Assembly: GCF_023065955.2 (NCBI RefSeq)
Contig: NW_026622985.1
Location: forward strand, 3,618,001-3,682,000
Direction of reading: 5' to 3'
DNA: 64,000 bases
From: Ursus arctos
Taxonomy: Eukaryota > Chordata > Mammalia > Carnivora > Ursidae
Part shown: in pieces, positions 11,096 to 21,598 of the stretch
How the letters are laid out: each line of letters opens with the position of its first letter
Numbering within the stretch: the stretch's first letter is position 1
Made by a program: the position numbers and the translations under genes
Notes under the pieces: model-generated
Told to the model about the DNA's origin: nothing
What the model saw: the letters and a program-made list of their open reading frames with translations, nothing else
The model's database searches: none

Positions 11096-12535
11096 TTCCT
11101 GGAAAACATAATCACTCCAGCTCAGCAGTGAGCTTGGTCTCTTTCAGTTAGCTAAAGCAAAAGCTAGTTTCTCTGATTTAAATTCCAGGCACAACATTTA
11201 GAGACTGCCAAGTATAAAATAATCTTAAAAAAAAAAAAAACAAAAAAAGAACGAACGAACAAAAGAAAAGCACCATAAATACTGGGAAAAGATTGGTTGT
11301 TGCCATCATGGAAAGCAGAAAATAAGCACCCTATATAGTTCATAAACAAAAGCTAACATCCAAGGTCTTGAGTATTTCAGGATTTGATTTGTGTGTACCT
11401 GATGACACAATTCAGAAGAATATGGACACTGCCACTCCTGTTTTCATTATTCTTTGCTTCTTGGTCATGTCACTGCCTCCTGTTTTATAAATACAAGCAA
11501 AGAAAGACTGCTGAATCATTAATTGTTTTTATTCCAAGATGACAAATTAAAAGAAAGGATATTTTTTATCAATGTGTGTAGTCTATAAGGTCCTTACTCT
11601 TTAATTTTCAATGTTTAAAGATAGTTATCTTTTATCATGTCTTATGATTATGCTGCTGCAAAGGCATTTTAGCAGCTAGTTTTTATGGACATTTAATAAA
11701 TGTCCATAAAAAACTAAAAATTAACTAAAAGCCCCAATTATTTGCATTTTCCCATTCTAAGCTTCTTTTCAATGCATATAAATATTTCATATAACCCTAT
11801 TATTACTTAGCAACCCAATGTTAGCATTGTCCACCAGGAAAAATTTTAAAACATAGCATTTATTTTATTTTTACTTTGTTCCAGTGTAGGGGAATTTGAA
11901 CAACAATTATTCACTGTTTTCAAAAGCACTTGTCATAAAAATCTTGAACATTTTTTTTCCTTTGGACAAACCTTTTTTTCCTTTCCTTTTAAACATATCA
12001 TTCGCTATTACGAGAAACAATAGGTACATAAATTTGGATCGATCATGCTGTTTATTGAAAACTTGCCCTCCAGAAAATGTAACTCAACTTACAACGACAA
12101 CAAAGTGTTTATTCATTTTTTTAACAGTATTGTTTAAATACTTCAGGTTAAGCCTATCAACATTAGATTACATCTATTTTCTTTATTTTTACGAATATAA
12201 TAGATTCATGTTGGAATATTAATGTTATTTAGTGTTATTGAGAGATAAATTTTTATTTTTACTTCTTAAATTCTTTCCTTTTAGCTATCAAAATTTATTT
12301 TATAGCAAGACACATTAAAAATAAATAAATACAAACAGAACTCTGCTAGTAATCACATCTCCAAAAGATAGAAATATGATAAATATAGAGTGATACTATA
12401 ATACATACAGTACTATAATAAGTATAATGTACATACACATAAATAGATTTACATGCAGGCACACACATATTTGTTATTCCATGATATGGGTGTACTATTT
12501 CCAGTGTGATAATACATTCTGGACATCGATTGTTG
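11096..12535. other. AT-rich unassigned sequence with palindrome and A-rich run
   Basis: Contains an A-rich run (about 11226-11275) and the palindrome at 11680-11712. The 108-codon plus frame at 11896-12222 has the composition expected of random AT-rich DNA (Phe/Leu/Asn/Tyr-rich) and resembles no family. Confidence 0.35.
11680..11712. repeat. 33-bp near-perfect palindrome
   Basis: Arms of 16 bases, tttttatggacattta (11680-11695) and its exact reverse complement (11697-11712), are separated by one A. Single-stranded, it can fold into a 16-bp hairpin. The arms carry 'ATTTAATAAAT' at the centre and resemble no known site. Confidence 0.95.
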
Positions 12536-12770
12536 TCAGTGCATATCCTCACTCAATACTAGTCAATGACTGTATAGTATTCCATTTTATGGAATGTCTT
12601 CAATTGCTTTGCTATTCCTTCATCATTTAATATTAAGTTGCACAAATATAAACTATGTTTCCATGAAAGTTAATATCTGTACATGTTTGCATATATTCTT
12701 GATAATTCCTTAGGATAAATTCTTAAGTATGAAACTGCTAAATGATGGCAAATTTTGCCAGGAAAAAAAA
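12536..12770 (-). mobile_element. Old L1 fragment, antisense
   Basis: Blocks such as 'tgtatagtattccattttat', 'gataattccttaggataaat' and 'aaactgctaaatgatggcaa' match the complement of old L1 ORF2/3' sequence. Both ends are eroded. Confidence 0.5.
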
Positions 12771-12953
12771 AATACTTCTGTTTAAATACCTGTCATCACA
12801 GGGGCACAATATTTGTAAGGCATGCCCTAAGAAAACTTCACAGTGACATGTTATTTGAAAAATAATAGGCAGAAAAATAAATGGAGGGCAAATCCTTGCC
12901 CTTGCCTCCAAGATTTGTACGAAGTAGAAGCAGACCCATCTATTTCGTCTGAC
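12771..12953. other. Unassigned
   Basis: Short stretch between repeats with nothing recognisable. Confidence 0.35.
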
Positions 12954-13260
12954 ATGTATTAGTCAGCTCAAGCTGCCATAACAAAATATCATAAGCTGGG
13001 TGACTTAAAAAATGGAAACTTATTTTCTCACCAAGATCAGGGTCCACAAGGTTCAGGTCTGGTGAGAGCTTCCTTCCTGGTTTGCAGACAGCTGTATTTT
13101 TGCTGTGTCCCCACATAGCAGAGAGACAGAGACAGAGAGGGGAGAGCAAGTTAATTACCTACTAAAGATGCTATCTAATCTCCAGATACAGTTACATAGA
13201 GGGTAAGAGCTTCAGTATATGAATTTGGGGTGGGGGGTGGGACATGATTCATCTATAACA
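12954..13260 (-). mobile_element. MaLR-type solo LTR (MLT1/MST-like), antisense
   Basis: Begins 'tgtattagtcagctcaagct', continues through 'cataacaaaatatcataagc' and 'ggtttgcagacagctgtatt', and ends 'gattcatctataaca'. This is the complement of a mammalian MaLR-type LTR. The TG...CA ends are preserved. The interior has lost segments. Confidence 0.7.
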
Positions 13261-13442
13261 TAAAATGCATATCTGTTAAGTTGAATTTCTTTGAGATCTT
13301 AATGAGTCTTCCATGGCACAGAGAGGTCAAGGACATTAAAATCTTGCTCTTATCACTTTCTGTATAGAGGGCATGATCAATTATAAAGTCTCTATACAAC
13401 TTAATTGTGTTTTTTGAAAATTATATTAAAACACCTACATTA
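13261..13442. other. Unassigned
   Basis: Short AT-rich stretch before L1 copy A. Confidence 0.35.
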
Positions 13443-15080
13443 TTGGAAGCTGGGATGATGGTAGAATAAGAGGGCCCTAAGTTCAACTTGTCCCATGGAT
13501 AAAACTAGAAAACACTCACATCAGTGTAAATAACCCAGAAAATGTCCCAAAGACTGGCAGAGCAAACTCCACAACTAAGGGTGGAGAAGAGGCCATATTG
13601 AAAAGAGTAGAAAGAATGGGAAGGGCAGAGATGTTGTTAGGAGCTAAAAGGGCCCCAGCCATCCTTGGTCAGGAAGCAGTCACAGGTGAGTGAAACAGAC
13701 CCCCATACCAGGTAGCCTGCACCGAGAAGACAAATCTCCATAACATTTGGCTTTGAAAACTAGAGGGGCTAAATTTCATGAGTCCTTACAACCAGCAGGA
13801 CTTAAAGCCTGGGATTTTAGAAATCAGCAGTCTTGGCTCTGGGGCAGCCCAAGTGTGATAGGAAGCTGAGTCTCCATCCTTAAAGATATAGCACAATAAA
13901 TAGCTCTCAGAGATACAGCATAGAATCAGCAGTTTGAAAAACACCTGGGGCATGCAGGAGGGAGTTATTTTTTAATTTCAGAGCATGTCCAGGAGGTACA
14001 GAGATCTCTGGGAGACTCTTCCAGGAACAAAGGTCCTGGTGGGGGCCATTTTTCTCCCCAACTGCTGAGCATAAACACATGGCCACCTATGAGAATCAGC
14101 ACAGCACTGCCATTCACTACCTAACTTGCTTATACCAAGCCTTGCCCACTTGCACAGTTGTGGTTCTGTCCTTTTCAGTCAAGCTTGCCTCAATCCTAAT
14201 GTTGCAGGTCCCTTTCCAGAGAAGACCCACACAAACTTTACCATCACCATGTTTTCCAACTCAAGCTTTTTGTGGGGCCTTGGTCCTGGTGTTGGCACCT
14301 GTGGTGGGCCCTGTGGAAGACCAAGTCTCATCTTGTTGAAACTGTGTGCTCTAACCATGTGCACTTTGGGGATCCACCCTGGCCATCCCAGTCCCAGTGG
14401 TGATGGCAGGTCTCATTTCACAGCAGACATAGGCAAGCACCTTGATAATACTGCTCACCCCATACCAGCCTGCCCAGTCCTGGCGGCAGCAGCACATACC
14501 CTCTTATCAATGCACAAACATTGTAGGCACTGTGTGTCCCACCCACTGCAATACACTCCTGACCAGACAGAGCCCACTCAACCTACTGCCACAAGCCAGG
14601 CAGTGTGCAAGCATCCCCAACAAGGACCAGCACCACTCCAAGTGACTCCTGCCCCAGAGAACAGAGAAGACAACCACACACATCAATCAGACAACAGTCC
14701 CAGAAATGGACTGGGGGCAGAAAATTGGTTTGATTGCAGGCCTTCTCCACCAATGGAAGCTTCTCAGAGGATAACACAGGGAAAGCACCCTGCAGTCTGG
14801 TGCTACTGTGTCTCTGGCAAATGCCTGGCCTGGCTCAACTCAAGACCAGAGCAGCCCCAGATGGGTCCACTAACACCATAGGAACAAAACACTGCCCACA
14901 AAAGGCAAAGAGAGCCACTGCAGACAACTAGACTGAAGGAAAATGTAACCAAGACAATAGTAGGGCATACATAACACTCATTGGAGACACTCCCTGAAGA
15001 CCCAGGTCCTAAGGTACAGGGAACACTGCACTGCAGGACACTACAGGACCTCTTCTTCATAAAGCCATTACTTTCAAGAG
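13443..15080 (+). promoter_or_regulatory. 5' UTR / internal promoter region of L1 copy A
   Basis: In L1 the 5' UTR carries the internal RNA polymerase II promoter. This segment precedes ORF1 and is GC-richer than its surroundings (14080-14900). A plus frame of 251 codons (14126-14881), Pro/His/Thr-rich, lies within it and reflects composition rather than a known protein. No function can be claimed for this decayed copy. Confidence 0.6.
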
Positions 15081-16100
15081 CAGCTGACATAGCTTCCCTC
15101 ACACACAGAAACAGATGCAGAGAGTTAGACAAAATGAGGAGACAAAGGAGTATGTCCCAAGTGAAATAACAGGACAACACCACAGCAAGAGACCTAGGGG
15201 AAATGTATATAAGTAATATTCCTGATAGATATTTAAAGTAATGATCATAAAGATACTCACTGTACTTGAGAAAAGAGTGGAGGACATCAGAGAGACCTTT
15301 AGCAAAGAGATAAAATGAACTGATTAGAAATAAAGAATACAATAAATGAAATAAAAAATGTACTAGATGGAATAAATAGAAGACCAGAGGAACAAAGTTA
15401 TGGAAAGTAATCAAGCTGAGCAGATGAGAGAAAAAATATATGTAAAATGAGAATATACCTAGGGAACTCAATGACCTCATCAAGTGTAATAACATTCATA
15501 TTATAGGGATCCCAGGGGAAGAAAAGAAAAAGGGCAGAAAAGTTATTTGAAGAAATAATAGCTTAAAACTTCCCAAATCTGGGGAAGGAAACATATATTA
15601 AGATCCAGAAGGTACAAAGATGCCCTAAAAAAAATCAACACAAGATGATCCACACCAAAACACATAGTAATTAAAATGTGAAATTCATGATAAAGAGAAA
15701 ATATTAAAAGCAGTAAGAGAAAAAAAGACAGTTACAAGGGAAACCCCAAAAGGTTAACAACAGATTTTCAGCAGAAACTTTGCAAGCATGATATATTCAA
15801 AGCATTGAAAGGGGGAAAAAATCTGCATCCAAGAATACTCTATCCGGCAAGGCTACGATTTAGAATAGAAGTTGAAAGAAAGAGTTTCCATGACAAACAA
15901 AAGTTGAAAAAGTTGATGACCACTAAACCAGTCCTATAAGAAATATTAAAAGATACTCTGAGTGGAAAGAGAAGACCATAAGTAAGAATAAGAAAAGCAG
16001 GTAGCACAAGGACAGTAAAAATAAGTATATAAAGTAAATATCATTCAAGGAGCTCACAAAATAAAAGGATGTAAAATAGGACACCACATACCTAAAATGT
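15080..16100 (+). pseudogene. L1 ORF1p relic (RNA-binding chaperone), copy A
   Basis: Translation with stops gives a Lys/Glu-rich coiled-coil-like part (about 15250-15480), then the conserved C-terminal region. That includes codons for the end of the RNA-binding domain near 15840-15950 ('ccaagaatactctatccggc' through 'aaaccagtcctataagaaat', the L1 'TTKPAL.E' tail). Many stops and shifts are present. Intact ORF1p is a trimeric nucleic-acid chaperone needed for L1 retrotransposition; this copy cannot make it. Confidence 0.6.
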
Positions 16101-16369
16101 GAGGGGGATGGAAGGAAAGGAGTAAAAAATGAGTTCAAACTTAAGCAACCATCAAGTTAATACAGACTGCTATATCCAGAAGATGTTATACACAAACTGA
16201 ATGGTAACCATAAATCAAAACTAGTAATAGATACACAAAAAATAGAGAAAAAGGAACGTAAACATGTCACTAAAGAAAGTCAGCAAACTGTGAATGAAGA
16301 GAGGAAGAGGAGAAAGGAACAGAGAAGAATTGAAAAACCACCATAAAACAGGTAACAAAATAAAATTAA

Positions 16370-17430
16370 AATATACATATTAACATTACTTTGAATGTAA
16401 ATGGACTAAATGCTCCAAACAAAAGACGTAGGGTGACAGAGTAGATTAAAAAAAAAAAAAAATCCACCTATATGCTGCCTAGAAGAGACTCATTTCAGAC
16501 CTAAAAACACCTGCAGAATGGAAGTGAGAGGAAGGATAAAAATCTATCATGCAAATGGATGTCAAAAGAAAGCCAGGATAGCAATACTTATATCAGATAA
16601 AATAGACTTTAAAACAAAGATTGTACTGAGACAAAGAAGGACACTATATAATAATAAAGGGGAGAAGCCAACAAGATGACACAATGATTATAAACATTTA
16701 TGGCTCCAACATGTGAGCACCCAAATAGATAAAACCATTAATAGCAAAAATAAAAGGAGAAATTGATAGTAATACAATAATAGACAACTTTTAACACCCC
16801 ATTTACCTCAATGGACAGATCATCCAAACAGAAAATCAACAAGGGAGTGATGGCTTTGAATGACACACTGGAACAGATGGATTTAACAGATATGTTCAGA
16901 ACATTCCACCCTAAAACAGCAGAATACACATTCTTTTTTTTTTTTTTAAAGATTTTATTTATTTATTTGACAGAGATAGAGACAGCCATCGAGAGAGGGA
17001 ACACAAGCAGGGGGAGTGGGAGAGGAAGAAGCAGGCTCATAGTGGAGGAGCCTGATTTGGGCTCGATCCCACAACGCTGGGATCACGCCCTGAGCCGAAG
17101 GCAGATGCTTAACCGCTGTGCCACCCAGGCGCCCCCAGAATACACATTCTTTTCAAATGCACATGGAACATTCTCCAGAACTGATTATATATTAGGCCAC
17201 AAAAAAATCTCAACAAATTAAAAAAGATTGAAATCATAACATGCATCTTTTCTGACTATAACACTATGAAACTAGAAATCAACTACAAAAAAAAATCTGG
17301 AAAAAGCACAAATATGTGGAGCTTGAATAACATGCTACTAAACAATGAACAGGTCAACCAAGAAATCAAAGAAGAAATTACACGGAAACAAGTGAAAATT
17401 AAAACATAGCTGTCCAAAATCTTTGATGAA
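16370..17430 (+). pseudogene. L1 ORF2 endonuclease-domain relic, copy A
   Basis: Starts with codons for an 'NVNGLNAPNKRR'-type motif (about 16396-16430), typical of the N-terminus of the L1 AP-like endonuclease. It continues through 'TIIDNF.HP' (the degraded 'GDFN' site) and 'MALNDTLEQMDLTDMFRTFH' (16850-16910), then resumes after the SINE with 'DYILGHK' near 17182-17202. The longest open piece is 16811-17221, partly made of SINE sequence. It is interrupted by stops and by the SINE. Confidence 0.8.
16921..17153 (-). mobile_element. Young CAN-SINE with target-site duplication, antisense, inside L1 copy A
   Basis: SINE body 16938-17136, reading in reverse from a T-run, 'aaagattttatttatttatt', the purine-rich middle and 'ctcgatcccacaacgctggg' to a head ending 'ccaggcgcccc'. 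The 17-base duplication agaatacacattctttt is exact at 16921-16937 and 17137-17153 and belongs to the L1 target. The near-consensus body and perfect duplication indicate a fairly recent insertion. Confidence 0.95.
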
Positions 17431-17775
17431 CATGCATGCAAAAATCCTCAATAAAATATTAGCTAACCAAATCCAAAAATACATTTAAAAAATAATTCCC
17501 TACAATCAAGTGGGATTTTTTCACAGGTTGCAATGGTTGTTCAATAGTCTCAAATCAACCCATGTGATACATCACATCAGTAAGAGAAATAAAAATTATA
17601 TGATCATTTCAATAGACACAGGAAAAACTTTTGACAAAGTATAACATTCATTCATGATGTAAACCCTCAACAAAGTAGGTTTAGAGGGAGCATACCTCAA
17701 CACAACAAAGGCCTTATATGAAAAACCCACAGCCAACATCATACTAAGATCAGGAATAAGACAAAGATGTTTATT

Positions 17776-18023
17776 CTCACCACTTTTTTTAAAAAGATTT
17801 TTTTTTCATTTTTTAATTTTATTTGAAAAAGAGAGAGAGTGTGCACACAAGTAGAGGGAGGGGCAGAGAGAGGGAGAGAGAATATGAATCAGACTCCATG
17901 CTGAGTATGGAGACCTATGCGGGGCTCCATCCCATGACTGTGAGATCATGACCTGAACCAAAACCAAGAGTTGAATGCCTAACCAACTGAGTCACCCAGG
18001 TGCTCTTCACTCTCACTACTTTT
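17776..18023 (-). mobile_element. CAN-SINE with target-site duplication, antisense, inside RT relic
   Basis: SINE body about 17788-18011. It is flanked by ctcaccactttt (17776-17787) and ctcactactttt (18012-18023), one mismatch. The head reads 'caactgagtcacccaggtgc' in reverse. It is more diverged than the SINE at 16938, so probably older. Confidence 0.9.
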
Positions 18024-18133
18024 ATTCAAGATATACTGAAGCCCTAGCCACAGCAATCAGACAAGGAAAAGAAATAAAAGGCATCCACATTGGAAGAAGT
18101 CAACCTCACACTATTTGCTGATGACATGATACT

Positions 18134-18163
18134 ATATATATACATATATACATATATACATAC

Positions 18164-18212
<49 letters not shown>
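18134..18212. repeat. (TA)n microsatellite with CA/TG interruptions
   Basis: About 79 bases of TA with a few CA/TG steps. It is self-complementary and can extrude a cruciform. It lies immediately after the catalytic Asp-Asp codons of the L1 RT relic, replacing what is normally a short 'tatatag' stretch. Confidence 0.95.
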
Positions 18213-18213
<1 letters not shown>

Positions 18214-18768
18214 TAAAATACTCCACCAAAAAACTACTAGAACTGACAAATAAATTCAATTAAATCTCAAGTTAAAAAATTAGTGTACAGAAATCTGTTG
18301 CATATCTATACACTAAATATGAAGCAAAGGGAAATTAAGAAAACAAACTCATTTATTACTGCCCCCAAAATAATAAAATAACTAGGAATAAACATAACCA
18401 AAAAGATGAAAGACTTGTACTCTGAAAACTATAAACCATTGATGAAAGAAATTGAAACTGACACAAAGAAATGGAAAGACATTCCATACTCATGGATTGA
18501 AAGAACTAATATTGTTAAAATGTCTATACTACCCAAAGCAATCTACACATTTAATGAAATCCCTATCAAAATATCAATAGCATTTTTGACAGAGCTAGAA
18601 CAAAAAAATCCTAAAATTTTCATGGAACCACAAAAGACCCCTGACTAGCCAAAGTAATCTTGAAAAAGAAAAACAAAGAAAAACAAAACTGGAGGATTTT
18701 CCAGTTCCAGACTGGAGGTATATTCCAGTCTTCAAGTTATGTTACAAAGCTGATGACCTCAAAACAGT

Positions 18769-19140
18769 ATGGTACTAGATCAATGGAACAGAACTGAAAA
18801 CCCAGAAATAAACCTAAAATCATATGTTCCAGTAATCTTTGACAAAGCAGAAAAGAATATCCAGTGGGAAAAAATACAATATCTTCAAGAAATGGTGTTG
18901 GGAAAACTGGAAGCAACCCGTAGTAGAATGAAACTAGACCACTTTCTTACATACACAAAAATAAAATCAAAATGGATTAATGACCTAAATGAAAGATCTG
19001 AAACCATGAAAATCCAAGAAGAGAGCATAGGTAGTAATTTCTCTGACATCAGCCATAGCAATATCTTTTTAGATATGTCTCGGGAGGCAAGGGAAACAAA
19101 AGCAAATATAAACTTTTCGGACTTAAAATAAAAAGCTCTG
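18769..19140 (+). pseudogene. L1 ORF2 C-terminal relic, copy A
   Basis: Open for 120 codons (18769-19131), matching the carnivoran L1 ORF2 segment downstream of RT (recognisable by 'DHFLTYTKIKSKWINDLNER'). The same protein segment is encoded antisense by L1 copy B at 23919-24212, an internal consistency check. Similarity continues to 19467 in broken frames. Confidence 0.8.
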
Positions 19141-19467
19141 CACAGCAAAGGAAAGAATTAACAAAATGAAAAAGTAACCTACTGAATGGGAGAAAACATT
19201 TGCAAATGACATATCTGATAAAGGGTGAGCATACAAAATATAGGAAAAAAACAAACTAATACAACTCAACACCCAAAAGACAAATAATCCAATTAAAAAT
19301 GGGCAGAAGATATGAACAGACACATCACCAAAGAAGACACTAAGATGACCACCAGACACATGAAAAGAGGTTCAGCATTGCTCATTATAAGGAGATGCAA
19401 ATCAAATCCACAATGTGATATTATCTCACACCTCTCAGAATGCCTTAAATCAAAAACTCAAGAAACA

Positions 19468-19664
19468 GGGGCACCTGGGTGGCTCAGTAGGTGAAGCGTC
19501 TGCCTTCGGCTTAGGTCATGATCCCAGGGTCTGGGATCGAGTCCCACTTCAGGCTACTTGCTCAATGATGAGCATGCTTCTCCCTCTACCTGCCACTCCC
19601 CCACTTGTGTGCTCTCTCCCTTTCTGTCAAGTAAATAATTAAATAAAATCTTTTTTTAAAAAAA
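19468..19664 (+). mobile_element. CAN-SINE, sense, at the broken end of L1 copy A
   Basis: Complete copy: head 'ggggcacctgggtggctcag', B box 'gggatcgagtccc', C/T-rich part, and tail 'aaataaaatctttttttaaa'. Left of it is L1 ORF2; right of it is a MIR, not L1. No matching flanking duplication is visible, so the L1 3' end was lost on its right side during or after insertion. Confidence 0.92.
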
Positions 19665-19667
19665 GTT

Positions 19668-19870
19668 AATAATGAGATATTTACTATGCATCAGGTAGCA
19701 TTCTCACTGTTTAACATGTATTATTATTTTCCAGTAATCTTCACTTTGATGGCATCTTTTATCATCTTCATGGATAATTGTAGGCACAGAATGATTAAAT
19801 AATATGCCAATATTTACTCAACTAATGAATGTGGAGCCAGGATTCAAATCAAGACAATTAACCATACATT
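19668..19870 (-). repeat. MIR SINE, antisense, old
   Basis: Order of blocks as in complement-strand MIR: 'tactatgcatcaggtagcattc', 'tttaacatgtattatta', 'ggcacagaatgattaaataa' and 'gtggagccaggattcaaatc' (consensus 'gagccaggattcgaaccc'). Confidence 0.75.
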
Positions 19871-19914
19871 ACAAGGCATACTAATAAACTTATCCCCTAA
19901 AGAAGAAAGGAAGG

Positions 19915-19982
19915 ATGTATAATGGAAGGAAGGAGGGAAGGGAAGGGAGGGAAAGAGGGAGGGGAGGGGAGGGGGTGAAGGA
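19915..19982 (+). repeat. G-rich polypurine tract (GGAA/GGGA), G-quadruplex candidate
   Basis: About 60 bases of almost pure purine. The core 'gggaagggaagggaggg' has four G-triplets with loops of 1-2 bases, meeting the usual G3+N1-7 quadruplex pattern, and more G-runs follow up to 'gagggggtg'. Confidence 0.9.
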
Positions 19983-21598
19983 TGAAGAAATAAGCAACTT
20001 TCAAGAAGGGTAAGTAATTAGATATAAAGCATATATATGGGGAAAAATCTAATAGGGCTTGTAACACAATCCATGGACATTAATTTTTACCTTATGATAT
20101 GACAATTGAAAATGATGCTGAATGCAAACTGTTTAAAATGTGGGGAGTCTAAAATTACTAATACCACCCACACATATAACTCTTCAGATTTTTCAGTTTA
20201 ACATCTAGGAGTCAGGAATCAAAAGTACAGGAGAAACATTTCACTGTTACCAGGCACCTCTATTTTTGAGAAGTCAAATAAATAAGCTATAATACTCCTC
20301 TCTCGGAACAGAGGATATGCATTTAACACACACACACATGCACACACACATTTTTAATGGTCTAGTCATATAATTTAGCAAGGGAGCCAATCACCTTTCA
20401 AGCCTAATAAGAACAACTTAAGTCCTACTTATTTATGTGTTATATAAAGTTATAAAACATCTAAATCAAAATCTCGCTGGTGAGCGCAGAATGCTTGACA
20501 TGTAATTGGTATGTGCAAGTGAGATTAGGCCACCTACAAATTAAAGCTAAGCCAGAGTAAATTTTCCCTCGTCATTGCAGCTGGCAATACACCTGGCATA
20601 AGATGGCAAAATTACTCATATTGCATGACAGGTATTATAGGTCCCATGAGATAGTATTTATAATTATTTTTTTCTAAGTGTTGAACAGGAGGAAAACAAC
20701 TTCACAAAACAACTGATGCATATGCGAACAATACCTGCAATAGAAAATGTTCAGCAACTAAATGCTGAGCGTTTAATGTTTTTGTTTCTTTGCCAGCATA
20801 CTGTGTTTGCCCATATCCATGCAGTTCCATTTCAAAATTACAGAAGTTCCAGACACACAGTAGAGGAGGCTCACTGAGGGACAGCCTGACTCCCCACCCA
20901 GACAGGTCATGGGAGAGTAACCCAGCCTCTCGGGCTTAGCTACCTCCTTTTATAGGGAAAGAAAAATAATGTATCTTTATGTATTATTAAAAGAACCAAA
21001 AAGTTATACACGGAATGCACAGAGCTCGGGGCATCAGAAAAACTCAATAATAGTGGCTTTAATAATTATTAAAATTATTAATATTATTATATCAACCCTT
21101 AAAAGACAAAATTTTATATACATCCTATGTGAATCAGTAAGGCATTACTCAAAATTCTTAATGTGATACTTTTAGAAAGCAAGGGAGCCAATGACCTTTA
21201 GAAAAACATTTAGAAAAACGTACTTTCACTATAACTAAAGAGCTTGTCTTTCAAACCCACCTTCAAAAAATATAGATATTGTTTATAGAACCAAATGTAT
21301 AAGTAAAAAAATAGAAGTATTTTGTTACACATGTTTATTTTTTTTTCCGGTTATAGGCAGTGGTATACACTGTTGAAATCTAGGTTTTGGGATGACTTGA
21401 AGCCTGACTGTAATTCAGGGCTTAGTCAGACCAAATTACAATATACCAATTTTTAATAAAGTGGACATTCTACTATTCTGTTGGGATTATAATGAAAACA
21501 TAAGTATTTGTATGTATCTAAGGTGATATGTCACTCCTTTGTTTGTTCCTTCCAACCACTTAAACTTTAACAACTAACTCCGCCATTCCTTTGACACT
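19983..21598. other. Unassigned; 20440-20950 may hold conserved non-coding DNA
   Basis: No repeat family recognised apart from the CA microsatellite. The segment 20470-20680 has balanced composition and homeodomain-like 'TAATTG'/'ATTA' words but no frame of interest. No cross-species alignment is available to me. Confidence 0.3.
20321..20352. repeat. (CA)n microsatellite, interrupted
   Basis: About 7 CA units, a TG break, then 5 more. Confidence 0.9.

Larger units (their letters stand above)
17440..18750 (+). pseudogene. L1 ORF2 reverse-transcriptase relic, copy A
   Basis: Encodes, with stops, the RT core. 'gggattttttcacaggttgcaatgg' lies near 17512, a region like 'NIIRQRCLFSPL' near 17750-17785, and after the SINE the catalytic 'LFADDMILY' motif at about 18111-18137. 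A later open piece, 18406-18648 (80 codons, '[10 protein letters not shown]...'), is typical of the ORF2 segment after the RT core. The two SINEs, the TA repeat and several stops make it inactive. Confidence 0.85.
13443..19467 (+). mobile_element. L1 LINE copy A, sense, internally deleted, 3' end missing
   Basis: A long L1 on the plus strand. 13443-about 15080 is a GC-richer 5' UTR starting 'ggaagctgggatgatggt'. About 15080-16100 is an ORF1 relic. About 16370-17430 is the ORF2 endonuclease part. Sequence near 17415-17440 jumps straight into reverse transcriptase, so a large central deletion occurred. 18006-19467 covers the rest of ORF2. Two SINEs (16938-17136 and 17788-18011) sit inside. The L1 stops at 19467 where another SINE begins. 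No L1 3' UTR, poly(A) or target-site duplication is visible. Confidence 0.85.

Noticed and set aside
11896..12222. 108-codon plus-strand frame
   Set aside because: Residue content (Phe, Leu, Asn, Tyr) mirrors AT-rich DNA; no motif.
14126..14881. 251-codon plus-strand open frame (Pro/Thr/His-rich)
   Set aside because: Lies in the GC-rich 5' UTR of L1 copy A, has no recognisable domain, and overlaps other open frames of similar quality. Best explained by composition.
16811..17221. 136-codon plus-strand frame
   Set aside because: It is a fusion of L1 endonuclease codons with antisense SINE sequence; not a gene.
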